From an uncultured Chthonomonas sp. (GTDB lineage Bacteria; Armatimonadota; Chthonomonadetes; Chthonomonadales; Chthonomonadaceae): a stretch of 64,000 nt of DNA. The notes beneath the pieces were generated by a model. It was given only the letters and a program-made list of their open reading frames with translations, ran no database searches and was not told the origin of the DNA. The translations under genes and the position numbers were made by a program. Of the stretch, positions 33,702 through 45,191 are shown in pieces. How positions within the stretch are numbered: position 1 is the stretch's first letter; each line of letters opens with the position of its first letter. The DNA is taken from NCBI GenBank assembly GCA_903859705.1, contig CAIONQ010000163.1, forward strand, positions 226,305 through 290,304. The letters are read 5' to 3'.

Positions 33702-36230
33702 TCAGTTCCACACAAAGTCTCCCTGTTCCACACTCCAATCCGGCCCAAAGTAGCCGGCGGCGCGCACGCCTTCGGCGCCTTTTAGCAGGCAGGTTGTGTC
33801 TAAAACAAGTAGATCCGGGAAATCTGCGCCTGAGACGAAGTACGGCAGGCGCTCGGTAAGGTGCAGGCCTTTTATGCCGGTGCCGGCAACCACCATAACA
33901 GATGCCGATGCACTGCCCGCCCTCGGGCGCAGATACACACAGGCAAGGTCGTCGGCATTCAGCGTTTTGCCACCGCTCACCGTTACGCTGCCCCGGTGTA
34001 CTTTTACCGGGCTGTTGGCCAGCAGAGTGCTGCTTGCGCTGTTCACCTCAAAGCTGCCGTACAGCACCACACTGCGGTCTGTATCCTTCTTAGCATTAAA
34101 CTCGGTATCCGGGATCACATCTATGGAGCCATTGCCTCGATACCAGAACGTTTCGGCATCGTAACGGGCCTTGGCAAGTGCCCATGCGTTCTCGGGCTCG
34201 GTGCCGTGGGTGCCGTACACAAACAGCATTCGGTGTTGCATTCCCTGCTTAAAGGGCCCGCTACGCAGCGGAGTTTTCTCCGTAGGAGCCGGTACGGCCG
34301 CAAGCGACCAGGGGCCCGAGCTCGTTGAGCGCCGAATGGTTACAGAACCATCTTTTGGCCACGGTATCTGATCCAGCTTTGTGCCATCGATATCGATTAG
34401 AAAGGGCTCACCGGGCGTAAGGGCCGTTGGCTCCAGAGTTAGCGTAAGCACATTGGTGGTGGTGCCGACAATTCGCCGCTTTCCTGGATCTACGCGCAGC
34501 TTACAGCTGCTCATTTCCAGAGAGTGGATCTGCTGCTGAATGGTTACCCACTTATCGTGCGCGGAGATGCCCGGGTTTGCGGTGTAGAACTCGATATCGC
34601 GCACCTGAGGTGCCTGCGGAACCTGGTGCCGCCCGAAGAAATCAAAGAGGGCGGGCCAATCCACGCATGCGGCGCCGGGCTCATCGGAATTACCCCACCA
34701 GTGGCCCGCGCCAGGCTGCTCGTGATAACTAACATCGGTATGGAACGCACTCAGGCGGCTCTTCATGGTGCGTGCCTCCGTTACGGGCACGTTGTCATCG
34801 GCATCGCCATGAATGATGTACACACCCTCTTGCAGGCAGTTGCGCTCCAGCCCCATGGTATCGGAAGGCGAGGTGCCGCGCAGCAGCATCTTCTGGATGG
34901 CTGTTGGGTTTTCTGGCTTCTGGCTGCCAGCATAGGTAAAGAACGAAATCCAGCCGGCGCTCGGGCCAATGGCTGCAAACTCGCCCGGATAGGTAGTGCC
35001 CAGGTGCCAGGTACCGTGCCCACCCATGGAGTGGCCGGTAAGGTAGGTTTGCCCCGGAGTTGTGCGGATGGTATGTTTTGCGATGTTGAAAACCTCCATC
35101 GCATCCATCTGGCCCCAATCTTCCCAGTCAAAACCAAAGGGCCGCCGGTTGGTTGGGCAAACAATGGTGGCCCAAGTTTTGCCGTTATATGCCTCGGATT
35201 GCCCCTGTGCTTCTACGCTGGCGCCATGCAGTGACAGAACAAGCGCGTTCTGAGCCTTGCTGCTCTTGCTTTCTGCACCCGGGGTTCTGTTCGGGTTTAC
35301 GGCAAAGTACTGCACGCTGCCATCGATCTGGCTGATGAATGTTCGCCGATACGGAGCCGTTAGCGGCCGAATGCGCAGGCTTGCATTTACAGACAAGCTC
35401 TCTGGCGCGATGCCTGCAGGCGCTCCAAGCAGACGCAAGCCCAGCTTAACGCTGCTTTCGTTCTCCGGGGTAATGGCTGGCGTTTCGGATGTTTCAATTG
35501 GGAAGGCCACCTTACGGGTAGCAAGCGGCGGAATAGGGGGCACAGCCACGGTGCGCGTTGCAATTCCCGGGCCAGAAACACGGATGCAAAGGTGCTCGGC
35601 CCGCTTCTCGGTGCCGTTAACAACAATCACTGCCCCATAACTGCGCAGTGGTTCGCCAGCCCTCAAATCCGGAAGGGTGAGATCGCGCGGTTCCAGCGAG
35701 GCCGCCGGTGAAGATCCCACTACACGTACCCGAAGAGAGCCACGGCCACACAGGAACAGCAGTGTATTGTTACCTTTGTGCAGCTTAATGGGGAGGCGGG
35801 CATAACCGTTAGAATAGGGGTCGCCGATGCGTGGCACGCCGTTAACATAAACCATGCTATGGCCAGCCGCATCCAGAATGGCAACCCTATCCGAATCTGA
35901 TGGAACCGTAACACAGGCATAACCACCGTTCAGCGGCTCACCGCTGAAAGATCCACTGGCATCCGCCTTCAGGGTTTCCCAGGTTGCCGTAGTGCCATTT
36001 GGGCGCACCAGGTGGTCCCCGGCTGTGGGCACCACAAACGTGCCGGCAATTATGCTTGCCTCAACGGCATCGGTATGCAGCGGCGCCCTGCTGGACATTC
36101 CAGCTCGGGCAACCGCAATGCAGCTGGAGGGTATAAAATCCGCTTCGGCAGCATGCGCACCCACGCCAGCCAACAGGCTAACATACGCAACGCTACGAAC
36201 AAGCGGAATGATGTTTGTAGAACGATACAA
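33702..36230 (-). CDS. Large exported alpha/beta-hydrolase (prolyl-oligopeptidase/esterase type)
   Basis: 842 residues from a TTG start at 36230, six bases after GGAG and directly at the signal peptide (YRSTNIIPLVRSVAYVSLLAG...AHA). The N-terminal 330 residues are beta-rich and unrecognised. The hydrolase domain carries LVLSLHGASVEA (oxyanion region), nucleophile Ser401 in GHSMGG, acid Asp near 478 in HGDADDNVP, and His510 in GAGHWWG, so the triad is complete. A C-terminal beta-rich region of about 250 residues follows. The likely role is an extracytoplasmic esterase, perhaps a carbohydrate esterase. It overlaps nothing and precedes a second esterase gene by 48 bases. Confidence 0.82.
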   Translation of the reverse strand: MYRSTNIIPLVRSVAYVSLLAGVGAHAAEADFIPSSCIAVARAGMSSRAPLHTDAVEASIIAGTFVVPTAGDHLVRPNGTTATWETLKADASGSFSGEPLNGGYACVTVPSDSDRVAILDAAGHSMVYVNGVPRIGDPYSNGYARLPIKLHKGNNTLLFLCGRGSLRVRVVGSSPAASLEPRDLTLPDLRAGEPLRSYGAVIVVNGTEKRAEHLCIRVSGPGIATRTVAVPPIPPLATRKVAFPIETSETPAITPENESSVKLGLRLLGAPAGIAPESLSVNASLRIRPLTAPYRRTFISQIDGSVQYFAVNPNRTPGAESKSSKAQNALVLSLHGASVEAQGQSEAYNGKTWATIVCPTNRRPFGFDWEDWGQMDAMEVFNIAKHTIRTTPGQTYLTGHSMGGHGTWHLGTTYPGEFAAIGPSAGWISFFTYAGSQKPENPTAIQKMLLRGTSPSDTMGLERNCLQEGVYIIHGDADDNVPVTEARTMKSRLSAFHTDVSYHEQPGAGHWWGNSDEPGAACVDWPALFDFFGRHQVPQAPQVRDIEFYTANPGISAHDKWVTIQQQIHSLEMSSCKLRVDPGKRRIVGTTTNVLTLTLEPTALTPGEPFLIDIDGTKLDQIPWPKDGSVTIRRSTSSGPWSLAAVPAPTEKTPLRSGPFKQGMQHRMLFVYGTHGTEPENAWALAKARYDAETFWYRGNGSIDVIPDTEFNAKKDTDRSVVLYGSFEVNSASSTLLANSPVKVHRGSVTVSGGKTLNADDLACVYLRPRAGSASASVMVVAGTGIKGLHLTERLPYFVSGADFPDLLVLDTTCLLKGAEGVRAAGYFGPDWSVEQGDFVWN

Positions 36231-36278
36231 TCGGAACTCCTTACCTACATGCGAGTGCCACCGAACTGGCACCCAGAA

Positions 36279-37049
36279 CTATTTACCGGGTGCAATGCTC
36301 AGCTGTTCTGCCATAAATGCAACTGCCTCTCGAATATGCAAATCCCAGTACTCCCATGTATGCGCACCGGGAAACTCAAGGTAAGTGTGCGGGAATCCAA
36401 TGGTCTCCAGATGCGCATGAAAATCGCGATTTGCAGGTAGTAAAAAGTCGTCCACCCCACAATCAAGCCGCAGCGCCGGGCGGCTATCTGCTGGCAAATT
36501 CTCTGCCATGGTGTACAGATCATCTGGCCCACCGCTGGAATTCTCACCAATAATTCGGCACATCTCCACCCCAAAAGCATTATCGGGCCTGTTTTCTGCG
36601 GAGAGGTTCCAGTGTGCAAACGCCACCGCACCAGAATGGCTTACCGCGGCACTAAATAGGTTGGGGAACTTGAGTGCAAACCGCACTGCCCCGTAACCGC
36701 CCATGGATAGGCCCGCCAGGCACCTGCCCTGGCGGCTGGCAACGGTATTAAATCGGCTATCGATAAACGGGATAAGATCGTTGATGATGGAGCTTTCCCA
36801 CGCCGGCCCTTCTTTAGCATCTATGTAGAACCCACGGCCAGTATCTGGCATAACAACCATCAATGGGAGGTTTTGAACGTAGCGTTCGATGCTAGTGCGG
36901 CGCTGCCACATGGTGTGGTCATCGCTAAGGCCATGTAAGAGATAGAGCACTGGAAATGGCCCGGGATGATCGATCTCCGGCAGGATAACATTTGCTGCCA
37001 CACACTTTTCAAGTGATTTGCTGAAATATTTTAATTCACAGAATGCCAT
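36279..37049 (-). CDS. Esterase, esterase-D/acetyl-xylan-esterase like
   Basis: 256 residues, no signal peptide. PF00756-type alpha/beta-hydrolase: VLYLLHGLSDDHTMW near 34-48, nucleophile Ser115 in GLSMGGYGA, a catalytic aspartate in LRLDCGVDDF, and histidine in FPGAHTWEYW. The family includes S-formylglutathione hydrolase, feruloyl and acetyl-xylan esterases. With GH44 and the large exported esterase downstream, deacylation of plant-derived oligosaccharides is a fair inference. It lies first in that minus-strand group. Confidence 0.88.
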   Translation of the reverse strand: MAFCELKYFSKSLEKCVAANVILPEIDHPGPFPVLYLLHGLSDDHTMWQRRTSIERYVQNLPLMVVMPDTGRGFYIDAKEGPAWESSIINDLIPFIDSRFNTVASRQGRCLAGLSMGGYGAVRFALKFPNLFSAAVSHSGAVAFAHWNLSAENRPDNAFGVEMCRIIGENSSGGPDDLYTMAENLPADSRPALRLDCGVDDFLLPANRDFHAHLETIGFPHTYLEFPGAHTWEYWDLHIREAVAFMAEQLSIAPGK

Positions 37050-37212
37050 CTGAACGAAATCTCCCGGTTTGATGACGTGTGCACAGCGAGAGGTGCTGGC
37101 ATAATATTATGTGCGTTTATTAAACACCGTTGCAGATTACATTGTTTGACATGCGATTTGCAAGCCCCTGAATGTGCAGGTATGGTGTATTCGAAAACAG
37201 AAGTAATGGCTC

Positions 37213-38772
37213 ATGCGCTATGATATAAGGTATAGCCTCAACAGCCTCTTGCCGCTACTAGCAGGAATCATCTTCATTAGTACCTCGGATTCAACACAAC
37301 ATCCTGTTGTTGTGCCTGTAATAGGCCCAAACAGAGTACGCCTGCTTCAGACTATCGCTGGCCGAATTGTGTCTGCGTTAATGGCGTACGCCCCATTTGC
37401 TGGCGGAAGTACTCAGCCATGGGCTATTCAGCAGGTTCAGAGATGCCTGGGAATTGCACTTGCCTGCTTCGTGCTGTTTCATCTGCTGAACTGGCGAAAG
37501 CCACGGGTAGCGTGGCTTCCTGTGCTTGCGGGCCTGTTGGCACTGCTGCTGGGCTGGTTCATGGTTTATAATGCGCACACGGTTTGGGATCCTTTTCACG
37601 CACGTGCGGTGCCTCGTTTGCCACGCTTCCCGCTGCTGCCTGGCGCAGAAGAGATGCTTACAGCACGCCTTGCCATGCAACGGTTGGATGTGCTTTTTGG
37701 GGCATTCCTGATTGTGTACGACATGGCGGCCGAACGATTGTGGCGCCGGGAATGGATGCTTGTGATTGCAGGCACCGGTGCAGCATGTGCAGTTTTTGGC
37801 ATTGCCCAGCAGGCAGGGTTTGCCACTTTTGTGCCAACACGCATGTATCAGATGGAAGGCGTATACTTCGCAACATACAATTACCATGGCAATGCCGGGG
37901 CGTTGATGAACCTGGCAGAAGCCACAATCTGCGGATTTTGCCTGTATGTGTTTGCTGGCCGAAGATCGATCAAGAAAAAAGTTGCGGCAGTAGCGATATT
38001 ACTGGTTATTTTGTTGGGGCAGTTCACAAACTCATCCCGAGGGGCGCAGGCCATTGCAGTGGTTATGCTGCTTGCCATGGCAATGGTTGCAGCGGCAACG
38101 GTGGGGGCCAGCCGCCGAAGCTGGTTTACCAGGCGCAGGGTATTGCTGCCCGTTATTTGTGGCGTTCTGTTGATACTGTTGCTTCCGGCTTTTATGCTAT
38201 CTCACGGAAATATAGAGAAGTGGCGCGAGCTTCCTAAGCACGCCGCACACAACTCCTCCCGCTGGCAAGTGTGGAAGGTTACTATGGCCATGGTGCGAGC
38301 CGAGGGACCCCTTGGATACGGACCTGGCTCGTTTAAGCTGCTTCTGCCGCAAAGCAAAAACCTGACACACGCCTTTTACAGCCGCTGGGTAATTCAAACG
38401 CATACGCCCGGTGGCAACATAAGTATGTGGAGCATGGCGCATAACGATTTGCTGCAGGGTTTAGTGGAACATGGTTGGGTGGGCTTGTTATGCTCTATGT
38501 GTATGCTGGGGTGTGGGTTGGTAATAGGCGTTTGGAGATACACAGTAATCTGTAAAGTGCGGGCGTATCAGGATGCGGGATTGTTGTTAGGCTGTATTGC
38601 AGGCGTTTGTGCAACGCTGGTGCACAGTATGTTCGATTTTCCGCTGCAGGTGCTCTCAATCCAGCTTCCGTTTGCGGTAATGCTTGCAATCTGCTGGTCC
38701 AGCACGCGCTGGAAAACACATTCCATTGCAAGGATTGTGGAACTGGAACCGGCCAAGCAATTGGCCAGTTAA
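37213..38772 (+). CDS. O-antigen-ligase-like polytopic membrane protein
   Basis: 519 residues with about ten to twelve hydrophobic segments. The periplasmic region (about 310-415) holds GPLGYGPGSFKLLLPQ and a WSMAHNDLLQGLVEHGWVG segment; the histidine/asparagine/Gly-type motif HNDxLQxxxExGxxG is characteristic of the Wzy/WaaL O-antigen ligase family. It joins or polymerises surface polysaccharide units at the membrane. It is monocistronic, and its stop overlaps the stop of the convergent pyrimidine phosphorylase gene by 3 bases. Whether it is a ligase, a polymerase or an exopolysaccharide protein cannot be settled here. Confidence 0.85.
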   Translation: MRYDIRYSLNSLLPLLAGIIFISTSDSTQHPVVVPVIGPNRVRLLQTIAGRIVSALMAYAPFAGGSTQPWAIQQVQRCLGIALACFVLFHLLNWRKPRVAWLPVLAGLLALLLGWFMVYNAHTVWDPFHARAVPRLPRFPLLPGAEEMLTARLAMQRLDVLFGAFLIVYDMAAERLWRREWMLVIAGTGAACAVFGIAQQAGFATFVPTRMYQMEGVYFATYNYHGNAGALMNLAEATICGFCLYVFAGRRSIKKKVAAVAILLVILLGQFTNSSRGAQAIAVVMLLAMAMVAAATVGASRRSWFTRRRVLLPVICGVLLILLLPAFMLSHGNIEKWRELPKHAAHNSSRWQVWKVTMAMVRAEGPLGYGPGSFKLLLPQSKNLTHAFYSRWVIQTHTPGGNISMWSMAHNDLLQGLVEHGWVGLLCSMCMLGCGLVIGVWRYTVICKVRAYQDAGLLLGCIAGVCATLVHSMFDFPLQVLSIQLPFAVMLAICWSSTRWKTHSIARIVELEPAKQLAS

Positions 38773-40112
38773 CTTGCCGGAATAGTTGTAAGTATTAACT
38801 CGGCAGCTTCATTTTCTTCATCTGCCTCCCCGAAAGTATACGCAGAGAGAACTCGCTCACAGACGGCCGGGGCGTTTTCAAGGTTATTTACTGCCAAATA
38901 GGCCAGCGTATCGCCCGGGTTTACTGTGGCTCCAATTTTTTTTGCCAGCACTATTCCCACTGCGGGATCTATTACATCCGTTTTCTTGAGCCTTCCCGCA
39001 CCCATCTCTGTTGCAGTTTTGCCGATTATCTCTGCGTTCAAGGCTGTAATCTTGCCCGCAGCTTTTGAGATAACAGGAATTCTGTAGCTTGCTTGCGGCA
39101 AGGCCGCACGTATTGCCTCAATGGTGCCTGGGCCACCTTGTGCTGCTGAGATCGAAGCGAAGGTTTTCGCCGCTTCGCCACCAGAGAGCAGTTGGCCTGC
39201 CAGAGTTCGAGCAGAAGGCAAATCAGGCGATTTCCCTGCCGCTTCCAGGCCCTGTGCAGCAAGTTCAATACATAACTCCCGGTAAGCGGCAGCACTCTCA
39301 GCTGGCTCCAGGGTGCTGGCCCGCCCCTCAAGAATTTCAAGCGCCTCTTGTACCTCCAGCGCATTGCCTATGGCATATCCAAGTGGCTCATCCATTCGGC
39401 TCAATACTGCGCGTGTAGGTACACCTGCACCGCATCCAATATCCACAAGTTCTGTGGCAAGGGCCTCAGCTTGCGCCCTCGTTTTCATGAAGGCGCCTTT
39501 GCCACACTTCACATCCAGAACGATGCGTTGGCCGCCCGCAGCCAACTTCTTACTCATAATGCTTGCTGCGATAAGGGGAATACACTCGATCGTAGCTGTA
39601 ACGTCTCGCAGGCCATAGAGCACTTTATCTGCAGGGGCGAGCTCCGCACTTTGTGCGATGAGGGCTGCACCCACGTTACGAACAATTGGAAGTGCCTCAG
39701 AGATTGTGAGGCTGGTTCTGAACCCGGGGATGGACTCAAGCTTATCTACCGTGCCACCAGAGTACCCGAGGCCACGGCCACTCATTTTAAGAACCGGAAC
39801 ACCTGCAGCAGCCAGAATAGGAGCCACGATGAGGGTAGTTTTATCGCCAACTCCACCCGTGCTATGCTTATCTACAGCAGGTGCATTCGGCAGATTTGAG
39901 AGATCGACACGCGTGCCGGAATCACGCATGGCCAGCGTTAGATCCAGCGTTTCCCGGCGGTTCATGCCTTTCAGAAAGGCCGCCATAAGCCAGGCGGCCG
40001 CCTGATAATCTGGCACGGAGCCATCTGCCACGCCATGAATAAATTCACGGATGTCTTCGCCGGATAGTTCACCGCCATCCCGCTTAGTGGCAATAAAATC
40101 GACGACATTCAT
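38769..40112 (-). CDS. Pyrimidine-nucleoside / thymidine phosphorylase
   Basis: 447 residues from the ATG at 40112 (MNVVDFIATKRDG), as in the family; the frame is open upstream, but that part overlaps the next gene. The enzyme cleaves thymidine or uridine with phosphate to the base and (deoxy)ribose-1-phosphate. The glycosyltransferase family 3 signature is KHSTGGVGDKTTL near 80-93, and the phosphate-binding GRGLGYSGGTVDKLESIPG is near 113-131. The C-terminal domain ends the protein at normal length. Thymidine-only (DeoA) or broader pyrimidine (Pdp) specificity cannot be separated safely from sequence. Confidence 0.92.
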   Translation of the reverse strand: MNVVDFIATKRDGGELSGEDIREFIHGVADGSVPDYQAAAWLMAAFLKGMNRRETLDLTLAMRDSGTRVDLSNLPNAPAVDKHSTGGVGDKTTLIVAPILAAAGVPVLKMSGRGLGYSGGTVDKLESIPGFRTSLTISEALPIVRNVGAALIAQSAELAPADKVLYGLRDVTATIECIPLIAASIMSKKLAAGGQRIVLDVKCGKGAFMKTRAQAEALATELVDIGCGAGVPTRAVLSRMDEPLGYAIGNALEVQEALEILEGRASTLEPAESAAAYRELCIELAAQGLEAAGKSPDLPSARTLAGQLLSGGEAAKTFASISAAQGGPGTIEAIRAALPQASYRIPVISKAAGKITALNAEIIGKTATEMGAGRLKKTDVIDPAVGIVLAKKIGATVNPGDTLAYLAVNNLENAPAVCERVLSAYTFGEADEENEAAELILTTIPAS

Positions 40113-40149
40113 GGCAGCCTGGCCTTTGTGTACCTGAGGGTTGCGGGAA

Positions 40150-41085
40150 CTAGATTTTGCCCCGGAAGTATGCAATTGTTTCAGATAAGCCCTGTTCCAG
40201 GGACACCTTTGGCTCCCAGCCAAGGAGGGTTTTGGCTTTGGTAATATCTGGCTTGCGCTGCTTGGGATCATCTGGAGTAAGCAGCGGTTTAAACACGATC
40301 TTACTGTTGCTCTCCGTTAAATCCTTGATGTTTTGCGCAAACTCAAGCATAGTGCGCTCGGTTGGGTTGCCAATATTTATTGGACCAGTTTGCTCGGAGG
40401 TTGCGAGGCGGTAAAATCCATCAATCAGATCTGTACAGTAACAGAAGGATCGTGTTTGCGTACCGTCGCCATAAACCGTAATATCTTCGCCTCGCAGTGC
40501 CTGGCCAACAAAGTTTGGCACCACGCGTCCATCACTCAATCGCATACGTGGGCCGTAGGTGTTAAAGATACGAACAATTTTAGTGTTCACACCATGGAAG
40601 CGATGATAGGCCATGGTAATGCTTTCGGCAAACCGCTTGGCCTCATCGTAAACGCCGCGTATACCTACCGGGTTAACGTTGCCAAGATACTCTTCTACCT
40701 GTGGATGAACCAGCGGATCTCCGTACACTTCGGAGGTGGAAGCGAGGAAGAAAGTTGCCCCTTTGGCACGTGCCAGCCCGAGAGCTTTGTGCGTGCCAAG
40801 GCTGTTAACCTTTAGTATTTGAATTGGCTTAGTTGTGAAGTCTACGGGGCTTGCCGGGGAAGCCAGGTGGAAGATGAAATCGATGGCACCATCAAGGTAG
40901 ATGTACTCTGATACGTCGTAATGGATAAACCTAAATTTGGGGTTATCAATCAGGTGCGCGATGTTATCGGTGCTGCCAGTGATAAGGTTGTCCATAACAA
41001 CAACCTCAAAACCTTCTCTAAGCAGCCGGTCACACAGATGTGATCCGAGAAATCCAGCTCCGCCAGTAATGAGAGCGCGTGGCAT
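40150..41085 (-). CDS. UDP-glucuronate decarboxylase (UDP-xylose synthase), SDR family
   Basis: 311 residues. Rossmann motif [11 protein letters not shown] near 8-18, catalytic STSEVYG near 116-122 and YDEAK with Tyr146 and Lys150. The sequence [14 protein letters not shown], the [14 protein letters not shown] block and [11 protein letters not shown] match UXS, which converts UDP-glucuronate to UDP-xylose, more than UDP-glucose 4-epimerase. AAGGAG lies seven bases upstream. It would supply xylose-containing surface glycans, which fits the O-antigen-ligase-like gene nearby. Confidence 0.88.
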   Translation of the reverse strand: MPRALITGGAGFLGSHLCDRLLREGFEVVVMDNLITGSTDNIAHLIDNPKFRFIHYDVSEYIYLDGAIDFIFHLASPASPVDFTTKPIQILKVNSLGTHKALGLARAKGATFFLASTSEVYGDPLVHPQVEEYLGNVNPVGIRGVYDEAKRFAESITMAYHRFHGVNTKIVRIFNTYGPRMRLSDGRVVPNFVGQALRGEDITVYGDGTQTRSFCYCTDLIDGFYRLATSEQTGPINIGNPTERTMLEFAQNIKDLTESNSKIVFKPLLTPDDPKQRKPDITKAKTLLGWEPKVSLEQGLSETIAYFRGKI

Positions 41086-41292
41086 CTGGAAACTCCTTCA
41101 TATTGTTGTGGAGAGCGTTGCCGAGCCGCACGGCTCCAACTTGGCCCAAATTATCATATCAGTCACATCCAAGACAAAGGGCGGATCAACCGGCTCGCTG
41201 AATATGCTGGTGCCTCACCAAAGTACCTATTGCTAACAGGTGTATCCGGGGCTACGGCGTTATCGGAGTATAGCAGACCGCGGTTCCGTGCG

Positions 41293-42495
41293 TCAACGAT
41301 GTTTCTTTCTGGAGGGCTGTGGACCGTTCCAGTGATGACCTGTATCGGCGGGCAGTTTTGCATCTTCTGAGCAGATGATATATACGGCATTTCTTGAATG
41401 CGCCCATGCGCGGATAAAGTTCTTACGCGTAAACACCCTTCTGCATGCCTCTCCCTGTTCTGGCCGATGCGCCGGGTCATTAAGTACTACGTCGCCATCT
41501 GAAGTGAAACCTACGCACACCATCAAGTGGCCAGCGTCTTGTGGTAGGTCTTTTCCTTTCAGCAAATCGTACGATACGGATACAACTACTGGCAGCCCGG
41601 CCCTGATCCATGTCTCGATTTCAGAAACCCCATCAAAACGTGAGACAAAAGCTTTGATGCCCGGGAACGCGCCAGCGAATGCCGTGTTGAATGGCCAGTT
41701 GCCGGTGCCATCGTATACCGGATCATAAATTGCATGAGCCACCTCAGGCACCGGTAAATCCAGCTCAGGGCGCTTTAGCCTGCTTGCCCAGAAGGCAAGC
41801 ACCATGTCTGTGCTTGTTGGGCTACACCAGCCTGCGGCATCCGGCCATCCCAACTGCGTTCTGCCAGGAACCAGAATCTCACGTCCCCACGCAGAAATTT
41901 CGGGGATGTCGGCTCTTGCGCTGGTGCTTGCGCTGGTTGCGCATATTGTTAGGAGCTTAAGTGAACATTGTATGAGCGACTCTACACCGGGTGGAGCCGT
42001 TTGTGTCACTCGAATCTGCACGTACCTTGTTGGCCTTTTGAGTGCAAGAGTGTCTGTATATACGTCCCCATCAGCATCTTTTTGGCCTTTGAGGCTTTGC
42101 CGGGGACAGGTGATAGGATCCTGGCACCAATCTGCAATTCGATAATAGCGAGTGCTTGTGTGATCTGGATATACTCCCCTCGCCTCAATAGTTAACCCGG
42201 CCGTTGTTGGAAATGATGGCACCGTGTTCCACGAGAAAATGAACTCATCTGCTTCAAGGCCACAATCCACCGGGGTGGTTTCAAATGTGGCAGATTGTGG
42301 CAGCGTTACGTCGCTATCAATGCGCCGAATTCCTGAGGGTAGCTTTACGGATGTAAGGCGGGTGCTCGAAGTAGGTTGGACAGGTTTTGCCGACATGTGA
42401 CCTCCTGCGGCTGCCGGTGATTGTGTGCACACCAGTAACGCAACAACCGCGCCGAGGCAACCAATTTGGAACGCGAAGCGTTGAGAGACACGCAT
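41293..42495 (-). CDS. Exported C39-like cysteine peptidase
   Basis: 400 residues with an N-terminal signal peptide (FQIGCLGAVVALLVCTQSPAAA). The C-terminal half is a peptidase_C39_2-like papain-type domain: Cys224 in AGWCSPTSTDM, His323 in DAGHLMVCVGF and Asp340 in VVLNDPAH form the triad. The N-terminal 190 residues are beta-rich and contain several cysteines. Secreted proteins of this type are usually of unknown substrate. It stands alone between the sugar-nucleotide gene and the pyrG leader, transcribed away from pyrG. Confidence 0.85.
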   Translation of the reverse strand: MRVSQRFAFQIGCLGAVVALLVCTQSPAAAGGHMSAKPVQPTSSTRLTSVKLPSGIRRIDSDVTLPQSATFETTPVDCGLEADEFIFSWNTVPSFPTTAGLTIEARGVYPDHTSTRYYRIADWCQDPITCPRQSLKGQKDADGDVYTDTLALKRPTRYVQIRVTQTAPPGVESLIQCSLKLLTICATSASTSARADIPEISAWGREILVPGRTQLGWPDAAGWCSPTSTDMVLAFWASRLKRPELDLPVPEVAHAIYDPVYDGTGNWPFNTAFAGAFPGIKAFVSRFDGVSEIETWIRAGLPVVVSVSYDLLKGKDLPQDAGHLMVCVGFTSDGDVVLNDPAHRPEQGEACRRVFTRKNFIRAWAHSRNAVYIICSEDAKLPADTGHHWNGPQPSRKKHR

Positions 42496-42623
42496 GAGCT
42501 ATCCAGCCTCCGGTTCAGAATCGCATTGACCCGTGCAAGGGTGCCTGTAACGTTCACTCATGGGCACAGTGGGAGGTTAAACCGGGCACATTCTGATTCC
42601 TGCACCGATACGTGATGACCCTC

Positions 42624-42653
42624 TTGCCTTGCGGTAAGGCAGAGTGCTATAAT
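42624..42653 (+). promoter_or_regulatory. Promoter of the pyrG transcript (extended -10)
   Basis: TTGCCT (42624-42629), 18 bases, then TATAAT (42648-42653) with the extended -10 TGC directly before it. The predicted start falls at 42659-42661. If it is 42661, the transcript begins GGGC and enters the terminator hairpin at once. Confidence 0.75.
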
Positions 42654-42660
42654 TAGGTCC

Positions 42661-42699
42661 GGGCGCAACGGGTTTTCCCTGTTGCGCTTTTCTTTTTTT
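42661..42699 (+). promoter_or_regulatory. Leader terminator, probable CTP-responsive attenuator
   Basis: A stem of 10 bp with one G-U pair (42663-42672 with 42678-42687), a five-base loop, then TTTTCTTTTTTT. It lies between the promoter and the first ATG. No plus-strand gene lies upstream for about 3.9 kb, so it has nothing else to terminate. It starts at the predicted +1 run GGG. This matches the layout of the Bacillus subtilis pyrG leader, where low CTP causes reiterative G addition and antitermination. Confidence 0.7.
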
Positions 42700-42722
42700 A
42701 GGATATCGCAACGGGGGACGGC

Positions 42723-42956
42723 ATGCCACAGTTTTACCAGCAGAAAAAGGGCCAGGCCAGAGTAAGGATACTCCCGAAGGACGCAACGCGTGCCTTCCTG
42801 CTGTTGATGCAGAAGACCGGAGGAAGCCTTCAGGTGCTGCCCCAGGATAGTTACATTATCGATGAAAGCCTGCTTGTGGACCTCACTGTAAGCGGCATAG
42901 CGTTCGAGCGTTTGGACGAGAAAAGGCCGGCGGGTACCGGCGGGAATAGCGAGTAA
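42723..42956 (+). CDS. Small hypothetical protein upstream of pyrG
   Basis: 77 residues, beginning MPQFYQQKKGQARVRILPKD. It has a beta-strand-rich middle (GGSLQVLPQDSYIIDESLLVDL) and a polar end. AACGGGGGA precedes the ATG. Its stop is directly followed by the pyrG ATG (TAAATG), so the genes are coupled and share the attenuated leader. No family is recognised. Its position suggests either a leader-coupling role or a conserved small partner. Confidence 0.75.
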   Translation: MPQFYQQKKGQARVRILPKDATRAFLLLMQKTGGSLQVLPQDSYIIDESLLVDLTVSGIAFERLDEKRPAGTGGNSE

Positions 42957-44869
<1,913 letters not shown>

Positions 44870-44894
44870 GCCTCCAATGGTTGGGAGTAAACCA

Positions 44895-45191
44895 ATGATC
44901 ATTCAGTCTTATCGAGTGCATGTTGGTGAGAGAACACGCGAGGAGATCATCATTTCCATGCCGCAGGGCGCGGAAGTGCTGTATGTACACCATTACGGTA
45001 TGCCCCATGGTTACGTAGAGGTTGTTGCAATGCATCCCGATGATCATGCGGGAACGGCAGAAGACCGCCGCTTCATAGTTATAGATTCGTACTGTAGCCA
45101 CCATGTAACGGTGCCCCAGAAAAACTTGCGATTTATCGGAGCCATTCCGTTTGATAACCATGTGTGGGGCTTCTTTGAGGTGGCCGATTGA
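44895..45191 (+). CDS. Hypothetical protein, DUF7352-like
   Basis: 98 residues from the ATG at 44895, which follows GGGAG; an in-frame ATG six codons earlier lacks a site. The pattern of an N-terminal strand, SMPQGAEVLYVHHYG, then a Cys/His segment, then a terminal LRFIGAIPF...WGFFEV, resembles DUF7352-type small beta proteins, usually of phage or accessory origin. The match is by eye and weak. It is followed by the LacI-type gene with a four-base overlap. Confidence 0.6.
   Translation: MIIQSYRVHVGERTREEIIISMPQGAEVLYVHHYGMPHGYVEVVAMHPDDHAGTAEDRRFIVIDSYCSHHVTVPQKNLRFIGAIPFDNHVWGFFEVAD

Noticed and set aside
37145..37175. TTGACA upstream of the O-antigen-ligase-like gene as a promoter
   Set aside because: No acceptable -10 hexamer lies at 16-18 bases, so I do not list it as a promoter.
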